Shown here piece by piece: positions 26,653 through 39,500 of a stretch of DNA of 64,000 bases. The stretch lies in NCBI RefSeq assembly GCF_964204645.1, contig NC_134027.1, forward strand, positions 9,288,485 to 9,352,484, read 5' to 3'. The notes under the pieces are model-generated. The model worked only from the letters and a program-made list of their open reading frames with translations. It was not told the DNA's origin and ran no database searches. A program made the translations under genes and the position numbers. This DNA comes from Tubulanus polymorphus. Taxonomy: Eukaryota; Nemertea; Palaeonemertea; Tubulaniformes; Tubulanidae. How positions within the stretch are numbered: position 1 is the stretch's first letter; the number at the start of each line of letters is the position of its first letter.

Positions 26653-28971
26653 CTAATTTCTTTTTTCTATTATCAAGGGATTCTCTTTATATTTTCTGTT
26701 GCTCTCACTTTTTTTATTGGAGATTTCCTGATCGAACTCTAAATTCTGAGTTTGCAATTCGTATCCGAAGCACGCATAATATCTGACGTGTTAATACTTG
26801 CGATATGGTTATGAGATTTCATCGTACTCGGCGATATACACTTGAAGTCATTTGTCACACGGAGGAAAGTCGTCACGACAAAGATTAATGATAATTACAT
26901 CGAACCGATGCTCAAACATTGGTTGAATGTTTGCCTCAATATTTCCGTTTTCGATGATAATTTTCAAAAAAGGAAAATTCTACAAATTGGTTTATTGTTT
27001 GTATCCTGTGCTCGAAGAAATTGTATTCTTTCCGGGGCAATAAATTTAAATCTAAATCTGGAAATATGAAGACGTCTGCCGTGGAGGCGGTAATTAATTC
27101 AGATTAGCAGTCACGTTGAAATATTTTTTTCTTATAATCTCTATGAAAATCAGGTGACAGATTATGTCGCTACAATTCAAGATAACGTTTCAAACGGTGT
27201 GGTTACTCAAATTGCCAACCCAGACTCCTTTATCCGTAATCTAGATGGCTTCGTAATTTCCTTTCCATTCAGTTGTTGTTGCGTGCACTGCGTTCTCTTC
27301 GTCTGCCTTTTCTTCTCGATAAGAAAAAAAAACACTTCATTAAAGAGGCATTAGCTTTGTACGCTACCGCAGCATCGATGATTGGGTATCGCTATAGGGA
27401 TCGGCAGGGAATCGATTTGATTACGTGATTTTAAAGTTTTATCGCCGTCAGTTTACACGAGGACATCCGTAACGAGGTGATTAAAACGCTCGCATAGGCG
27501 ACGCGGTGCAGCTGATACTAAAAATACAGACGATTCGACACGTCATGTGCCGCGATGGTCGATGTACTGCCTCGGGGGATGTTCCGTCGACGCTTTTAAT
27601 GTTGCGCACCATAATTCGAAGACGACGTAAAATGTTGGACGACTGAAATAACATTCAGACGGAAAAGAAAAAAAAAGTATAGTAGATAGATATAAATATT
27701 GAAAATCCTCGATATCAGTTAGGTTTTGCTATCATCATCCCTGACGGGAAACAAATCGTTGCTTGTGTATTCCCCGCAGGAAATAATGTTTACATACTCG
27801 ATCGCTTGTACTATAATTCACTCAACCGACGTATAGTGAATGGCGATTTGCCACCGATCGGTATACATCGGTATCCAGACTGTGTTGATTTACTTGAAAA
27901 AAAGAACCGTCATAAACATTATCAACGAAAAGTTTGTCAATGCAACTCATCCCGAGTTCAATCGGTTCGATGAACTTCAGAAAGAAAAGTTACCCCGCGT
28001 ACCATTGAAATCAACGCCGACTGATTCAATTCGTAATGAAATTTATCAAATTTACGAAGGTCATCAGCAAATTAATTTGCGGCTACAAAGATCGTCTCAT
28101 AATCTGTTGATTGAGTCCCCATAGTTGTGAGTTTAGCTAAACGCACGTTGTCAACTTATTTATCACGTCTGCTTTTAGTTTCAACAACGAGGTATATTTG
28201 CTTCCCTTTATCCCCTCGGGAACTAAAACCGTTTTTCTCCCAAAGTCCCCTCGGTCTTCGTGTATGGTAATGTGTCGTTAGAAATTAGAATACCAGCCGC
28301 CTCCGTCTGTCTCCGGTGTCTTTGTGCACCTGGAGGCAAGCTTCGCCCAGTTGCTCGGCCGGTAAACGCCTCGCCAGCCAGCTTGCCATTTTTGTTCTTC
28401 GTTATCGCCGGTAAAAAGCCGAAGTTAATACATGCGAGAAACGCGGCATCAGGTGTTCGCATTACTCTTTGCTAATAGCCGGCGAGAAACGTGGCGATAT
28501 ACTTGCGTGTGAAGTTACATACCTCGTCTTGCAATTCGGTGAATCTTCGCGCGTTGGAACACACATTTTTGAAAGAAAAGGGTTAATCATTTTGGATGAT
28601 TTCTCAGATCCCCGAAATATCTAAATGGCCATATCATTTTTTGTTAGATCATGTATGGTATAAGTAAGTCTTTCTGGCGTGCACATGATCTCTATTTCTT
28701 GGCGATTTACATATATATATAATACGTCGTGCAAAAATCGATCATCAACGCGAAAATCACCATCTCAGCCTACATATCATACGCATTCCTTGAAATAATA
28801 AAATACACCTGTGCGAATGATCCCTTTTGTTGCACTATCGTCAGGCGAATGACACGAAAAATAACCTGAAAACAGCTGTTCCGTCGTCGCCATATTCCCA
28901 CATCCAAGCCGTAACGACACCGAACGGAGCTCGGGAAGCTTCCGACGTTCTAAAGATGGATCAGCGCACAG

Positions 28972-28993
28972 ACACACACACACACACACACTG
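28972..28993 (+). repeat. (AC)n microsatellite
   Basis: About ten AC units. Confidence 0.9.
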
Positions 28994-29899
28994 CCGTTCG
29001 AGTCGTGAGGAAAGATTTAATTCAAACAAACACGAGCGATAGTGAAGAATCTATTCGAGATTTGGCCAATGTCTCCACCGAAGCGACAATTCACGATCAA
29101 GTAGACTGTTTGATTGCTTCTACTTAGCGATTTTATTTGTTTTCTGCCATGTTGGAACAGTGCAAACATGTTGTTTCCATCCCCTTTGGTGTTTTACAAT
29201 GTTCGTTAAGCAAAAGCAAAAAGCGATGGAATTCTATCATGAAATCGAAAGGGTCGTGATGAGGGCCATAAAGGTCCCTTTTTATTATAAATCTTCTGTG
29301 GGAGGGCCGCACCTTGCAGCCTTCACATTGCCAAATATGCCCTTTTCAAATCAAGTGTCCGTGCCAATTTTCAGGTCCACTTTCAAAGAATCCTAGATCC
29401 GCCCTTGCAGTTTTGTTTCGACAGATGTACATCTATTCACGAATTAGTATAATGAATACATACGATACAAATAATCATAAGAACAGTGCGTTAGATCTAT
29501 CATCAGATTCCCGAAACCCTTTTAAATATGACCTAACATCTGTAGTAAACCCCTTTTGAAATGCCAATGTCTGGACTACAATGAAAATCAAAAACATGCG
29601 TTATAAAGAATGGTATTTGAGCTTGATTGGGCAAATCTGTTCACTGAGAAATGTTGAGTGAGCAGTGCCATTAAAAGGGATGGCGTTGTGACGAACTTTG
29701 GCTGTAGTAAGCTTCGATATTTTCCAGAAAATGAAATAGCAATGAACAATTGGCATACCTCTTCAGCGATTCTTTCCATAGATTTGGGCCGTGAGAAATT
29801 ATTTTTCTTACGTTTCTGTTTCACGCACCAAAGAGTGCCATGACTAAAGTGTACCACGTTCAATGCTCCAGTGCGCAAAATGTTGAAATTTTTTATCAT

Positions 29900-29922
29900 G
29901 CATATATATATATATATATATA
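29900..29922. repeat. (AT)n microsatellite
   Basis: A short pure TA run with no gene context. Confidence 0.85.
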
Positions 29923-30630
29923 TGCTTGTTAATCTGGTAATGACTACTAATAGCAAAAACGATTTGTCAAATGTGAATAGATGAGATGTCCAATATGCAG
30001 ACAACTTCCACCGCGCGCCCCAAATACTAAATTCGGCGAATTTCAGTTTCTGTAATCATGCCGTTGTAATTGGTAGATTTCTGTAATTACTATTTAATAC
30101 GATGCCATCGAAAAAATCGTTCCTTCTATTCGGGCGCTTCTGAGTTCATCCGTGAAGCAATAAATAAGTATCGAAAAAATGACATCATTAACGTCGTATG
30201 TATGTATGTTGTGGTTATTGTCCTATATCTGTCAATCTGTCATAATTGCGCAAAATCGCTTCCGATTGCTATTCTATCCATCATATATGACTTACATCAT
30301 ATATCGAGTTTTAAAAAAAAGAGAAAAAAAATCAGGCACGTATCCACAAAATTTCGTTTGATTATCGAGCAATAAAGAATGACTTTTTGAAATACTTTAA
30401 GTGTTTATTCCATATGAGTGTTTGTTTTGTATCATTCATGTATTGAAAATTACACCACACCATCTCATTTCATTAAGTATCACTTTTCCAGGTATCATAG
30501 GGTTACAGTCATTCTAACTGAGGGTAGAAGCCTATCAATGAATTATCATATATCGTACATTTTGCTTGTACATTATTGTTAATAGTTCTTTATTGATGAA
30601 ATAACAATACATTAAAACCAAAACATTACA

Positions 30631-30888
30631 TCAATTCAGTGATACTGAGCTGGCGAAACTTGTGATCTTGTTCCAGGGACACATTTCTTTTTCAAAAGAT
30701 CCTTGCAAAACATATACGCAGGTCGTTCCTGGAGCGTGGTGGTAGCAATCACGGCAGTGCAGACGAGATGTTTTTGAGAGCGAAAAACCGGCGATATATG
30801 CCCTCTTAGGGAATGACATTTTTACAAAAACGACGGCAATCAGCGATGAGTTTCCACTAGCGTGGGAGATGTGCAGCAAATCATCTTC
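30631..30888 (-). CDS. Candidate terminal exon of an unidentified protein
   Basis: Right after a good acceptor (CGCTTTTTTCACCTAG) an 85-codon frame runs EDDLLHISHASGNSSLIAVV ... to a TGA at 30631. It contains a Cys/His cluster (LHCRDCYHHAPGTTC) and a further MCPW. An AATAAA (30594-30589 on this strand) follows about 40 bases after the stop. The coincidence of acceptor, open frame and poly(A) signal suggests a real last exon, but I recognise no family and found no upstream exon. Open frames of this size also occur by chance here. Confidence 0.35.
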   Translation of the reverse strand, partial: EDDLLHISHASGNSSLIAVVFVKMSFPKRAYIAGFSLSKTSRLHCRDCYHHAPGTTCVYVLQGSFEKEMCPWNKITSFASSVSLN

Positions 30889-33800
30889 CTAGGTGAAAAA
30901 AGCGACGCCAGCTTTTATGATAGGTTTCCACGTCGGGAACTCGGGGATTTATAGTCGCCACGAATTGATAGATATCTGGCGCGAGGATAATAAGACATTT
31001 TCTCGCAGTTTATTGCATGACGCCTCGTACAATTCCTCCGAAATATACGACGAAATTGACTAATTCCTCACCGAAATCCGTATTATCCACGTCTCCTCAT
31101 TAATGTCAAATAAGGCGAAAAATATTGCACAATCTAATGTATTTTTCTCATGTGACAATTTCTATAATTGTAACAGACGTTGTGAACCATCTGCGCCCTA
31201 AAGATTTCGCCATTTTTCTGTCGGTTTCATATCTATCGACTTGTGGAAGGAAATTCGCCATGTTGGCCATCCAGTCGGAAAGGTAAACTATCCAGTCGCA
31301 GACTAAGCGACAAGCGCACGCATTTTATCGGCGGCATCGGAGCCGAAAACCTGAAAAACCGTTCCTGCGCACCAGCAGGGGCACCAAAACAAACTTCCGT
31401 TCTTCTTAGGACACAAAAATGGATCTTTCAAAGAGAATTCTACGTTACTCTTTTTTGTTTTGGCGTTCTGTCGTTCAGCCACCGTCATTTGCATATCAGG
31501 AATTTTACGCTACGGCCCGAATCAGATCAGCCACCATACGTCAACGACGCAAACAAACGCCTCATTCGCACCTGGCTGGCATATCTGCCGCAGCGTGCTC
31601 GTCACCAGTGGCACACTTGTGGGTGCACAGGCATTTGAATTTAATCAGAGAATCTATAAACCAAATTCGAACCTTTAATTCCGAGTATAAAACAAAACCA
31701 AACCACATACGTCCATATTTATTTTTGTAGTGCATCTTTTCGTCTGCTTCGCTTTATCTTTGGTCTGGCAGGTTAAGCGCCAGATGACGTGCAGATACTA
31801 ATAATGCTCCTCTTCTTTCCATTGAGTCCTTTATCGATAGAGTCGGGCCATTAATTATGATTCGCCGCTTTAATTTATGAGGACTATTCGGTCTTTTATG
31901 GAACATTTACTTTAATACGCGCTCGTCTTGACGTTATTCAAAAGAGATACCGCGTGACATCTGCAAATCGATCGCATTAGCGACAAGCCGAAAAGATAAA
32001 ATTGATAATATAAACCCGGCGACGGGTTTGCCTTGCAGGATTTCTCATCGAAGACGCAGAAAAATTGTACTTTACTGCGAAGAGATAATTTGACGATTTG
32101 CATTTTTTATGATTTCCTCGATTTTCGAAGACCAATACGATATACACCTTCCTCTATTCAAACAAACGATCACAAGGTTATGGCCGATGTAATATTTTCT
32201 ATCAATAAGGACCCACAACACCAGCTTTCCCACCAAATGGTTTGACTAGTCTTACGTCGTCACAATTAGTTCATTTTCGACTTTGATCTGAATTTTGACT
32301 TACCAAATATGCAATGAGTTCATTTTTTCTATTCAGATGTCGGTATAGTTTTCATATTGTTTATTTTAGGGAAGGTTCGTTCAGTTTTCACCGAAATGTA
32401 GAAGAAATCGAACGTGGAAGACCGAGTAACTACTAGCGAGCCCGGCGTATCCTAGCCTACCATGAGTAGAATCCTCGATTGCCACAGGAGGTCGTAGGTT
32501 CCCGATTCGATGTCGATTAGGAAACGAAAGAATATGTATACAAATAAAATCGTGTTCGACGTTTTTACAGCAGTAGTGAACGGAAATTAGTGATTTACGC
32601 GCGAAAGCCTTTACGAAGGCCAACAGTCTGATATAGCAGGCGTAAAATACACCTGTGACAAGCGAAGGAGAACTGACGTTGTTTAAAAGCTAATATCAGA
32701 TATCATTTTTCAGAGGAGGGAATTAATTCACTACGCAGACGTTTATTTCTATTTGAATTATGATATCTAGGTGGATCCCTTAACTTCTCGTTTTCGCTAT
32801 TCTGCTAGGTTTTTGTAAAAACAACAATAGCCAACCATGAGACTTTTTTAAGTTGTTTTTTTTAAGTACAGTAGTATTAGGTTATCTATTCCAAGACGAC
32901 ATGATTTTTACCCGGGTGATTTTAATCCAAACCTTGTGATCTGGTTGTCAACAACGTGAATTTTGTGAACTTTATATGTCAACGTTCTCACGGCATTTTC
33001 GAATCAGTTCTACTCTAGATTCGAATGGTGATAGAATCCTACGTCGATTCACGCGGCACGCTAAACCCCAATATATGAACAGATTTGTCTTCATTTCTTG
33101 ATCGGCTTTCATATCTCAGTCTGCGAATCGAATCTGGAAGGCGCGTCGATATTTTTTGCGATTGCCGACAATAATTTCTGACGAACGAGAATTTAAACGG
33201 CCATTAATTACTGATATTCGGAAAGATTCGAGGGAACCGTACGCCAAGATATTGAAAGCCGACCGGTGATAAGCCATCATGCCAAGGTATACCTGCTAGC
33301 AATTAAAATCCGCTTCTTCATCTGGTAACTTAAAAACGCGAAGATAGTCGTATTAGGAATTAGGTAACGAGGAGAAAATGTGGGGAATTTATCCTTCTGC
33401 CCGATTTACATTTTATGGTAATTTGTTGCACAGAAATGTCAGTTGGAAAAACCTAAACGAGATTTGAGTCACGGGTTCGAGTCCCAGTGAAGCCTTGATA
33501 CTTACAACTTGTCGTCCAAAATCATAGTGTGTTACTGATTGCAAGATATCATTTTTAAAAGTGAAATTTTCGATGCCTTGGCTTTTCAACTCAAGCTATA
33601 TTGCGACTGGACGTGGTGAACGGCCAGCGCCAACAAAATAATCATTATTAATGCTTTAGCTACGTAGATTCTTTCCATTCACATGCTATCAAACGATATT
33701 ACCCAAATTAGAAACGTAAAAACGGTATGTTATGAATTCGAAATAAGGCTGTCAGTTTATATCGAGATCATTGTATCAAACGCAATGAACCTCGCGCACT

Positions 33801-36800
33801 TGCCGACTATAGATGTGCACCAGATGTCTGGTTTTGTTACATTTCCCCTTGAGCGACAAAATGTAACTTAGTTAGTAACGGAAATTAAACCATACTTACA
33901 AGATGGTCTCATTGGCGGTGCGATACTGACGTCTTAATGGTTTTTAAGACAGCCTTGGAATCTCCCACCTCTCCGATATATGTAATGCTTTTGTGACACC
34001 ATAATGGCTTTTATTGGCTAAAGATACGGCCGTGATACGACGAGTGAACCAAAAACTTTTGTGCAAGAAGGGAAAACGTGTTTCAAAGAGAAAGAAAGCT
34101 ATTACATACGAGGATTTGATCAAAATGGTATTGCCCTACAAAGAAATCTCTCTAGATATATCTATAATGTATGAAATGGTTCAGCGCGATGTGAACAAGC
34201 TCCACCATCTGAGATCCTGCCAGCGATAATCAGCGGAATGAATCTAATTCAATGTCTATTTGGCTAGTTCTCGCAACACCGATTAAGCCTTAATCACACG
34301 TAAATACAGGAAGGCGCCATATGCAGAACCCACAAACGGGCGAACGAATTCTTAGATTCGAACTGGCGTCTTATCGTGTACATCAATCATCCTCAAACCA
34401 CGAGTCGTCCAACATATAAGCGATGGGTTGCAGGTTAATCGACTCGATCTTGAAGGTCCCCATAGGATCAACAAACGACGCTATCCGTCTGTTGGTCGCT
34501 GAATATATCCAAGCGATATTGACTGCGAAACGTCCTTAGAAAAAGGTCATTTACGAGTCATCGTTATACCAATAAAATCCGTAATTGATTTTTCAATAGC
34601 GGCTTTGTCAATTTGAATGTATATAATGCTTTTTAGTTCATTAGTTCTATTCAGCGATGATTTGTTTACTGATCGTATTTCAAATGAATTCCGTGGTAAA
34701 CAGTGTATTTCTTTTAATTTATTCGATTCCGAACGTCACCTCCCAAACAAAATTAGATTCTCCCTTTCGATTTCGAGAAACCCGTGGCTCTTCATATCAG
34801 TTCTCTTCAGCGGGAAACGGAGGTATTGAATTATTCAAATCCGATCGTCAAGGGCCGAAGACGATTGCGTCGTTTGTGCAATTTTTCGCAGTATACGCGA
34901 GTGAAATAAAGTTCAACTGGCGGTCATTTTCTCGACCGACGACAGCCGACAACACAACACCAACGGACAACAACAACGATATACATATATAGATGAGTTT
35001 GAAAACTAATGAAGGAGACTTCTGTCACGCACATGACGTATATAATCCCGTAAAACCCACCCGACGCCTTCTAATTAGATTGCTCGGTGACTGGCATATC
35101 ATTACACTGGTCAAACTCGTTTGCGAAGTATCGTGACCACCGCTGCACCGACGATCTCGACGGAAATTGTTGTTATCAGAGGACAGATAGCGACGTCGAG
35201 TGGTGTGTTTTTCTCGAGACGTTAATGACGATCATTACGGATCGAATAATCTATTTTTGCTACGTTTTACGTCGATTGATCAAATAACGGGCGTGTGTAC
35301 CTATTGGCTCACGGCGAGGTAACACCTCGTTAAATGTCGAATGCCAATAATTAATCTATTTTGCGCGCATTCATAAACGAGTTCAAATGTTTGTTGTTTT
35401 TTTTTCATTCGAAGGTCAGAAAATCGCTATATTGTATTTCTAGATTTTATAGCGGACTCAATTTGCAAAAACCAACGGATTTGGCATTCAATATTTTGAA
35501 CTTCGGGCGTTTTTGGAGTTTAAGGGATATCACAGTAATAACGTCTCCATGTCTAATATATGTTAAGACACAAAAATTGAGAGTCTTACATGATTGGAAG
35601 CCGAGGTAGGGTTAGACACCAAAATTGAGAGTCTATGAAGTGAGAAATTTGACATATACGTTTTAAGCATGGCGGTCATCTTGAAAATCCAAAATGGCCA
35701 CAAATTTGAAGCTTGGCCCATCGGAAGCATTTTAAAAAATTAGGTGCTTTTGTCCGGAACGCCCACATTGGTCTTGCACCTAAGCTATACCTGACTAATG
35801 GTTCTAAACGGTTTCGCCAACTCGGAACGAATTCGTGTGTTGTTTTCGCGTATCTGTGAATGTGATCAGCACGACGTCATGATGATTCGCCGCGGGCATA
35901 GTCGATTAGACGCGTAAACCTAATTCGCGCGACGCGTTTTAGCCTTTTAAACACGTTAGGTACAATTCGATGTTTTATTCAACGCGAAATTTCACACGAT
36001 CGCTGATGATTTAAAAGTTGATACGCGAGATAATAATGAAAAAAAGAAAATCGAATATAAGATGATGAAAGTTACCATGTATGTAAGATTCGTTCGGAGA
36101 TGTTGGATATGGAATGAAATTAGATACATGGTCCGTCTACGTGATGACAACTGATTCTGAATATCAATCGCCAGAAGTGAGTTAAGATTAATATACCAAA
36201 ATGACGTATCCCATAGATTCTATCGTGTTCATTAGACCCAGAAAACCAAATCCCCAGGCACCAGGGGCGTCACTAGGATATTTCAAAGGCGGGAGGGGTC
36301 AGAAAAAGAAAAAGTGGAACTTATGCCATACTTCACCTGGTATCCGCCGAGCGCTGGAGGCAAACGACTATTTCCGAATCCTTGAAATTGCTTGAATGTT
36401 CTTAAATAGTTTCAATTTTTGAAATTCGAAGCTTTTAGGGGCGTTTTCTGGACGTTTAACCGAGGCAAAATATCGATGACATTTACGGAATGTGAAAAAT
36501 GAAATTTGGAAGTGAAAAAAGCGGGACATGAATTGAAACAGGCCGGATCGTCCGCACCCCAGCCCCCGACCGACCTCTAGTGACACCCATGAGCGCATTA
36601 TAAATTCTGAATCGAGCCTTATTCAATTGGTCATATATTTAAGTACGAACTGAAAACACTGAAATTGCTTTTAAAAATCCCCACACAGCGTAATTGTTTT
36701 GTCATTTTCACGCGAGACAACGACGTGCGCATTTAGTGAAAAAATTGCTATCGATGAATGAGAAATCGTTATTTCAAAAACTTCATCGATCGCTCTTGCG

Positions 36801-37635
36801 AGCGAGCTATTTATAGCGACCAAATCGAAATATTACAATCGATTTCAATTGAACAATTATTCTGGAAATACAGCATATGCAAAGAAATTAAAACGCGAAT
36901 ATACGATATGATGATATGTAATGATCGATTTAAGCGGTTATGCGAAATATTACAGCGATATTGAAAGATTAATTCAATAGAATTTTCTACACATGCAGAA
37001 ACACGAAACGAAATCGTCTGAAATCTTCGGGTTACGCCCTTAAATTTTCAATACTACCGGCATCTAATTTTCTCATCCTCGGCATTATTTTCCATTGATT
37101 ACCTTGTTATGTATATCGCGAAATGAATAGGCCTTCAAAAAACGCCAAGACTCTATTCCACATTTTTAGTTACATTTAAGTCATTTTAAGTCATTTCAAA
37201 ATATTCTATTTGGAGTAAAATCTTAACGCCCAAGTGGAACCACGTCCTGAATTGGCGAACATGAAATGATTCTGTCATCGGTTAGATGTTACGAATAACG
37301 ACCTTTGCCTTGGTAAAATTGTCATCAATGCAGTGAGCCTGGAGCTCTTTCGCAATCATATCAGCAACATTAAAGGTGATAACTCGATCACGTGACATGA
37401 AAAACCTCACCCGCCAAAAGCACCAGAGGCAAAAATATTTACGGAGGATCACATCCCCATAGCTGTCACAAATTTCCCGCGAGAGGAAGTGAAATACCCA
37501 CAACAGCCAATAGCGAACAATTATAATCAAACGAGATATCGTGAGCAACTTCATCCCGTCATCGAAAAGCCGTCAGTCGTCGATACCTTGCATCGGTGCA
37601 ACCCGAGGGTGAAAGGTCAGATATAGAGTAAGCGG
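30889..37635. other. No gene confirmed; expected site of missing GPCR or 30.6-kb gene exons
   Basis: Several 100-130-codon ORFs (31.2-31.7 and 34.6-35.0 kb) have no recognisable domain. TM2-TM7 exons of the receptor were looked for on the minus strand and not seen. Confidence 0.4.
36262..36591. mobile_element. Possible hAT-type MITE
   Basis: The left end CAGGGGCGTCACTAGG and the right end, read on the other strand CATGGGTGTCACTAGAGG, are imperfect inverted repeats of the kind common at hAT element ends. No clear 8-bp target duplication is visible. Confidence 0.4.
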
Positions 37636-37641
37636 ACTTAC

Positions 37642-38154
37642 CGTTTGTAATCGACGTTCGGTCCTAACCGCGTGTAAGACCATCGCGTTGCCGACGAAAG
37701 TCAAGACGCACAACGAAAATAAAACGAACCCCAACAATATATCAATCAACAAATTCCATCGGTGCCGATGGTCGTCGCCGGAATATCCGTTGGTTGCATT
37801 AGCGGCGGTCGTATTATCCGAACAATTCATTAATCCCAGCGCTACGGACGAGATCTCTGCTGAATTCGATAGGTAGATGTCGTTGAGCCGTTCCCGCATC
37901 AGTGGAAAGCTCCCGTTCGCGGAAACTAGGACGTCCGGCGATAGATTTGAGCGATTGAACAGTCTGTAAGTCGCGCTGCCGCAAGGGTCGCCGCCGGCCG
38001 AGTAGTCCGAAATTGAGCGATTGTCGAATGGAAACGAAGTAAACGGCGGTGTAGGGGGTAGAACGGTAGCCGCACCGTTGTCCTGAATTTCGCTGCCGTT
38101 GAAATCATCGTAAACGATAACATCGGAAACGTTCGTCGAAAATGCCAAATTCAT
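37642..38154 (-). CDS. First coding exon of a rhodopsin-family GPCR, amine-receptor-like (partial)
   Basis: The exon encodes 171 residues from the ATG at 38154 to a perfect GTAAGT donor directly after 37642 (phase 0). It has a long extracellular N-terminus of about 134 residues with nine N-glycosylation sequons (N8, N19, N45, N67, N70, N80, N110, N114, N119). One hydrophobic helix follows at about 135-160. It contains the TM1 signature GN (N1.50 near residue 156) and then the first intracellular loop HAVRTERRLQT. That GN...V.(S/T)ER(R/K)L.T pattern is typical of histamine H1-, muscarinic- and other amine-type receptors, in which TM2 follows at once. The missing TM2-TM7 exons should lie further left on the minus strand, but I did not find them; the intron may be long. 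Reading on past the donor soon loses GPCR character. Ligand class is inference. Confidence 0.8.
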
Positions 38155-39411
38155 CTCTTACGAAATATTTACGGTAGCGCAACGGTGCACGGATGTCATG
38201 AGTTTGATGTCCATCGTTGATCGATCACCAAAACCACTGAAATAACACCTAGTTTCAAATGAATCTGTATTTGCGGAAGATATTCGCCAAAACTTTTGTT
38301 CATCTTAGTACAGTCGCTTTCATACGGACATTTCATGTGCCGAGATGTATTCACGAGGCCCGAAGCGATTTCCGTGTTTGCGCAAATAACGAATCGTCGA
38401 ATATTTCATAATCCTCTGACAACAACGTTTCGACTCGACCTATCAGTATCGCAACCGGCAAATGAGCAACTGTGATATACGCGTCAGGAAACAGCGACGC
38501 CACACGTTTGTTTTTCAGCGAGAAAAACGCTGGCAGTCGATCAGTCAGTCTGCCTCAGCGCTCCGCTTCGCACGGTAGGTTACTGTTTTCGCGCGCTTGC
38601 TTGTCACAACCCGGCTTACACGTATTCGCACCAACGCAAGTGTGCTAAGAAACGTCATTTTCAACTGCTTTATCGTCGTCCATTATATTTCATTCCCTTA
38701 TTTATTGTCAGTATTATCATCGAAGGCTAAATCTATTAATTGGGCCAAGGTATCCGTTTGTAACCACACCCTAGAAATAACGTCTTTATTATCCATCACT
38801 TCTTCCGTATTCCTTTCCCGGAGACACATATCCGTGAAATTTGCTACACGGATTTATAGTAAGGATATAGTTACCCGCTTCATCGTGGGAAATCATCCAA
38901 ATGAAACAAATATCTTCCTCCGGAAAGTTATTTCATATAAGTTCATTGGGCCGTAATTATGCTGTTCGCGGAGGCTATTCACTGAGGACAGTTAGCATCC
39001 AATGACTACGCGCTGAAAATCTGATAGATTTAATGAGTTATTTTGTGCTTACTATTGGAAACCGTATATCTCTCATTACAACCCAATATCATCAATTTTT
39101 CTGTATTTCGAATAGCAACCTTGTATACATTGTACTTCAATACTGACGTTGTTTCTGTTTCTGGTGTATTTTCGGAATTTTCTCAATGTACGAAATATGA
39201 ATTAAGGTATATATCGAATAGAGCGCTGATGAATGTTCTTTCCATTAGTATTCGAACGTACATTATTGAAAAAGTGTTAAATAATCGGCTGAAATACTGA
39301 CCGATGAGCACTTATTTCTAGTCATCTATTCATCAAAACTATTGACAGATATAATGTTCAATTTCAGTAAAATCATCTACAACTATTAAGAGAAATTACT
39401 GGAAAAAAAAC
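38155..39411. other. Presumed 5' region of the receptor gene
   Basis: Upstream of the GPCR start codon. A GC-richer patch with CTGCCTCAGCGCTCCGCTTC near 38,550 could be promoter sequence; no specific sites are recognised. Confidence 0.3.
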
Positions 39412-39500
39412 GCGCAGTCATCGTAGTTCGAACCCGGGTCTCGCATGAAGAAAGCAAGCTCGCTAACAGTATACTATAAGAGCCAGATTACTTGGCCCTT
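39412..39500 (-). repeat. tRNA-derived sequence (SINE head or tRNA pseudogene)
   Basis: The minus strand reads TATAGTATACTGTTAGCGAG, then GAGACCCGGGTTCGAAC. These resemble the A- and B-box halves of Asp/Glu-type tRNAs. Acceptor and anticodon stems do not pair well. Confidence 0.4.

Larger units (their letters stand above)
26653..30588. other. No gene confirmed
   Basis: A frame without ATG at about 27,680-27,975 is open for about 100 codons, but this is within chance expectation. Two microsatellites are listed separately. Confidence 0.4.

Noticed and set aside
27680-27978. Roughly 100-codon frame without ATG
   Set aside because: About a dozen stop-free frames of this length are expected by chance here, and the downstream splice signals are weak.
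29588-30004. 138-codon minus-strand ORF
   Set aside because: It runs through an (AT)n tract giving Tyr-Ile repeats; composition is not protein-like.
31243-31638. 131-codon plus-strand ORF
   Set aside because: No recognisable domain and competing open frames on both strands.
33474-33484. Isolated B-box-like GGTTCGAGTCC
   Set aside because: No A-box or pairing stems nearby; too little to call a SINE or tRNA.
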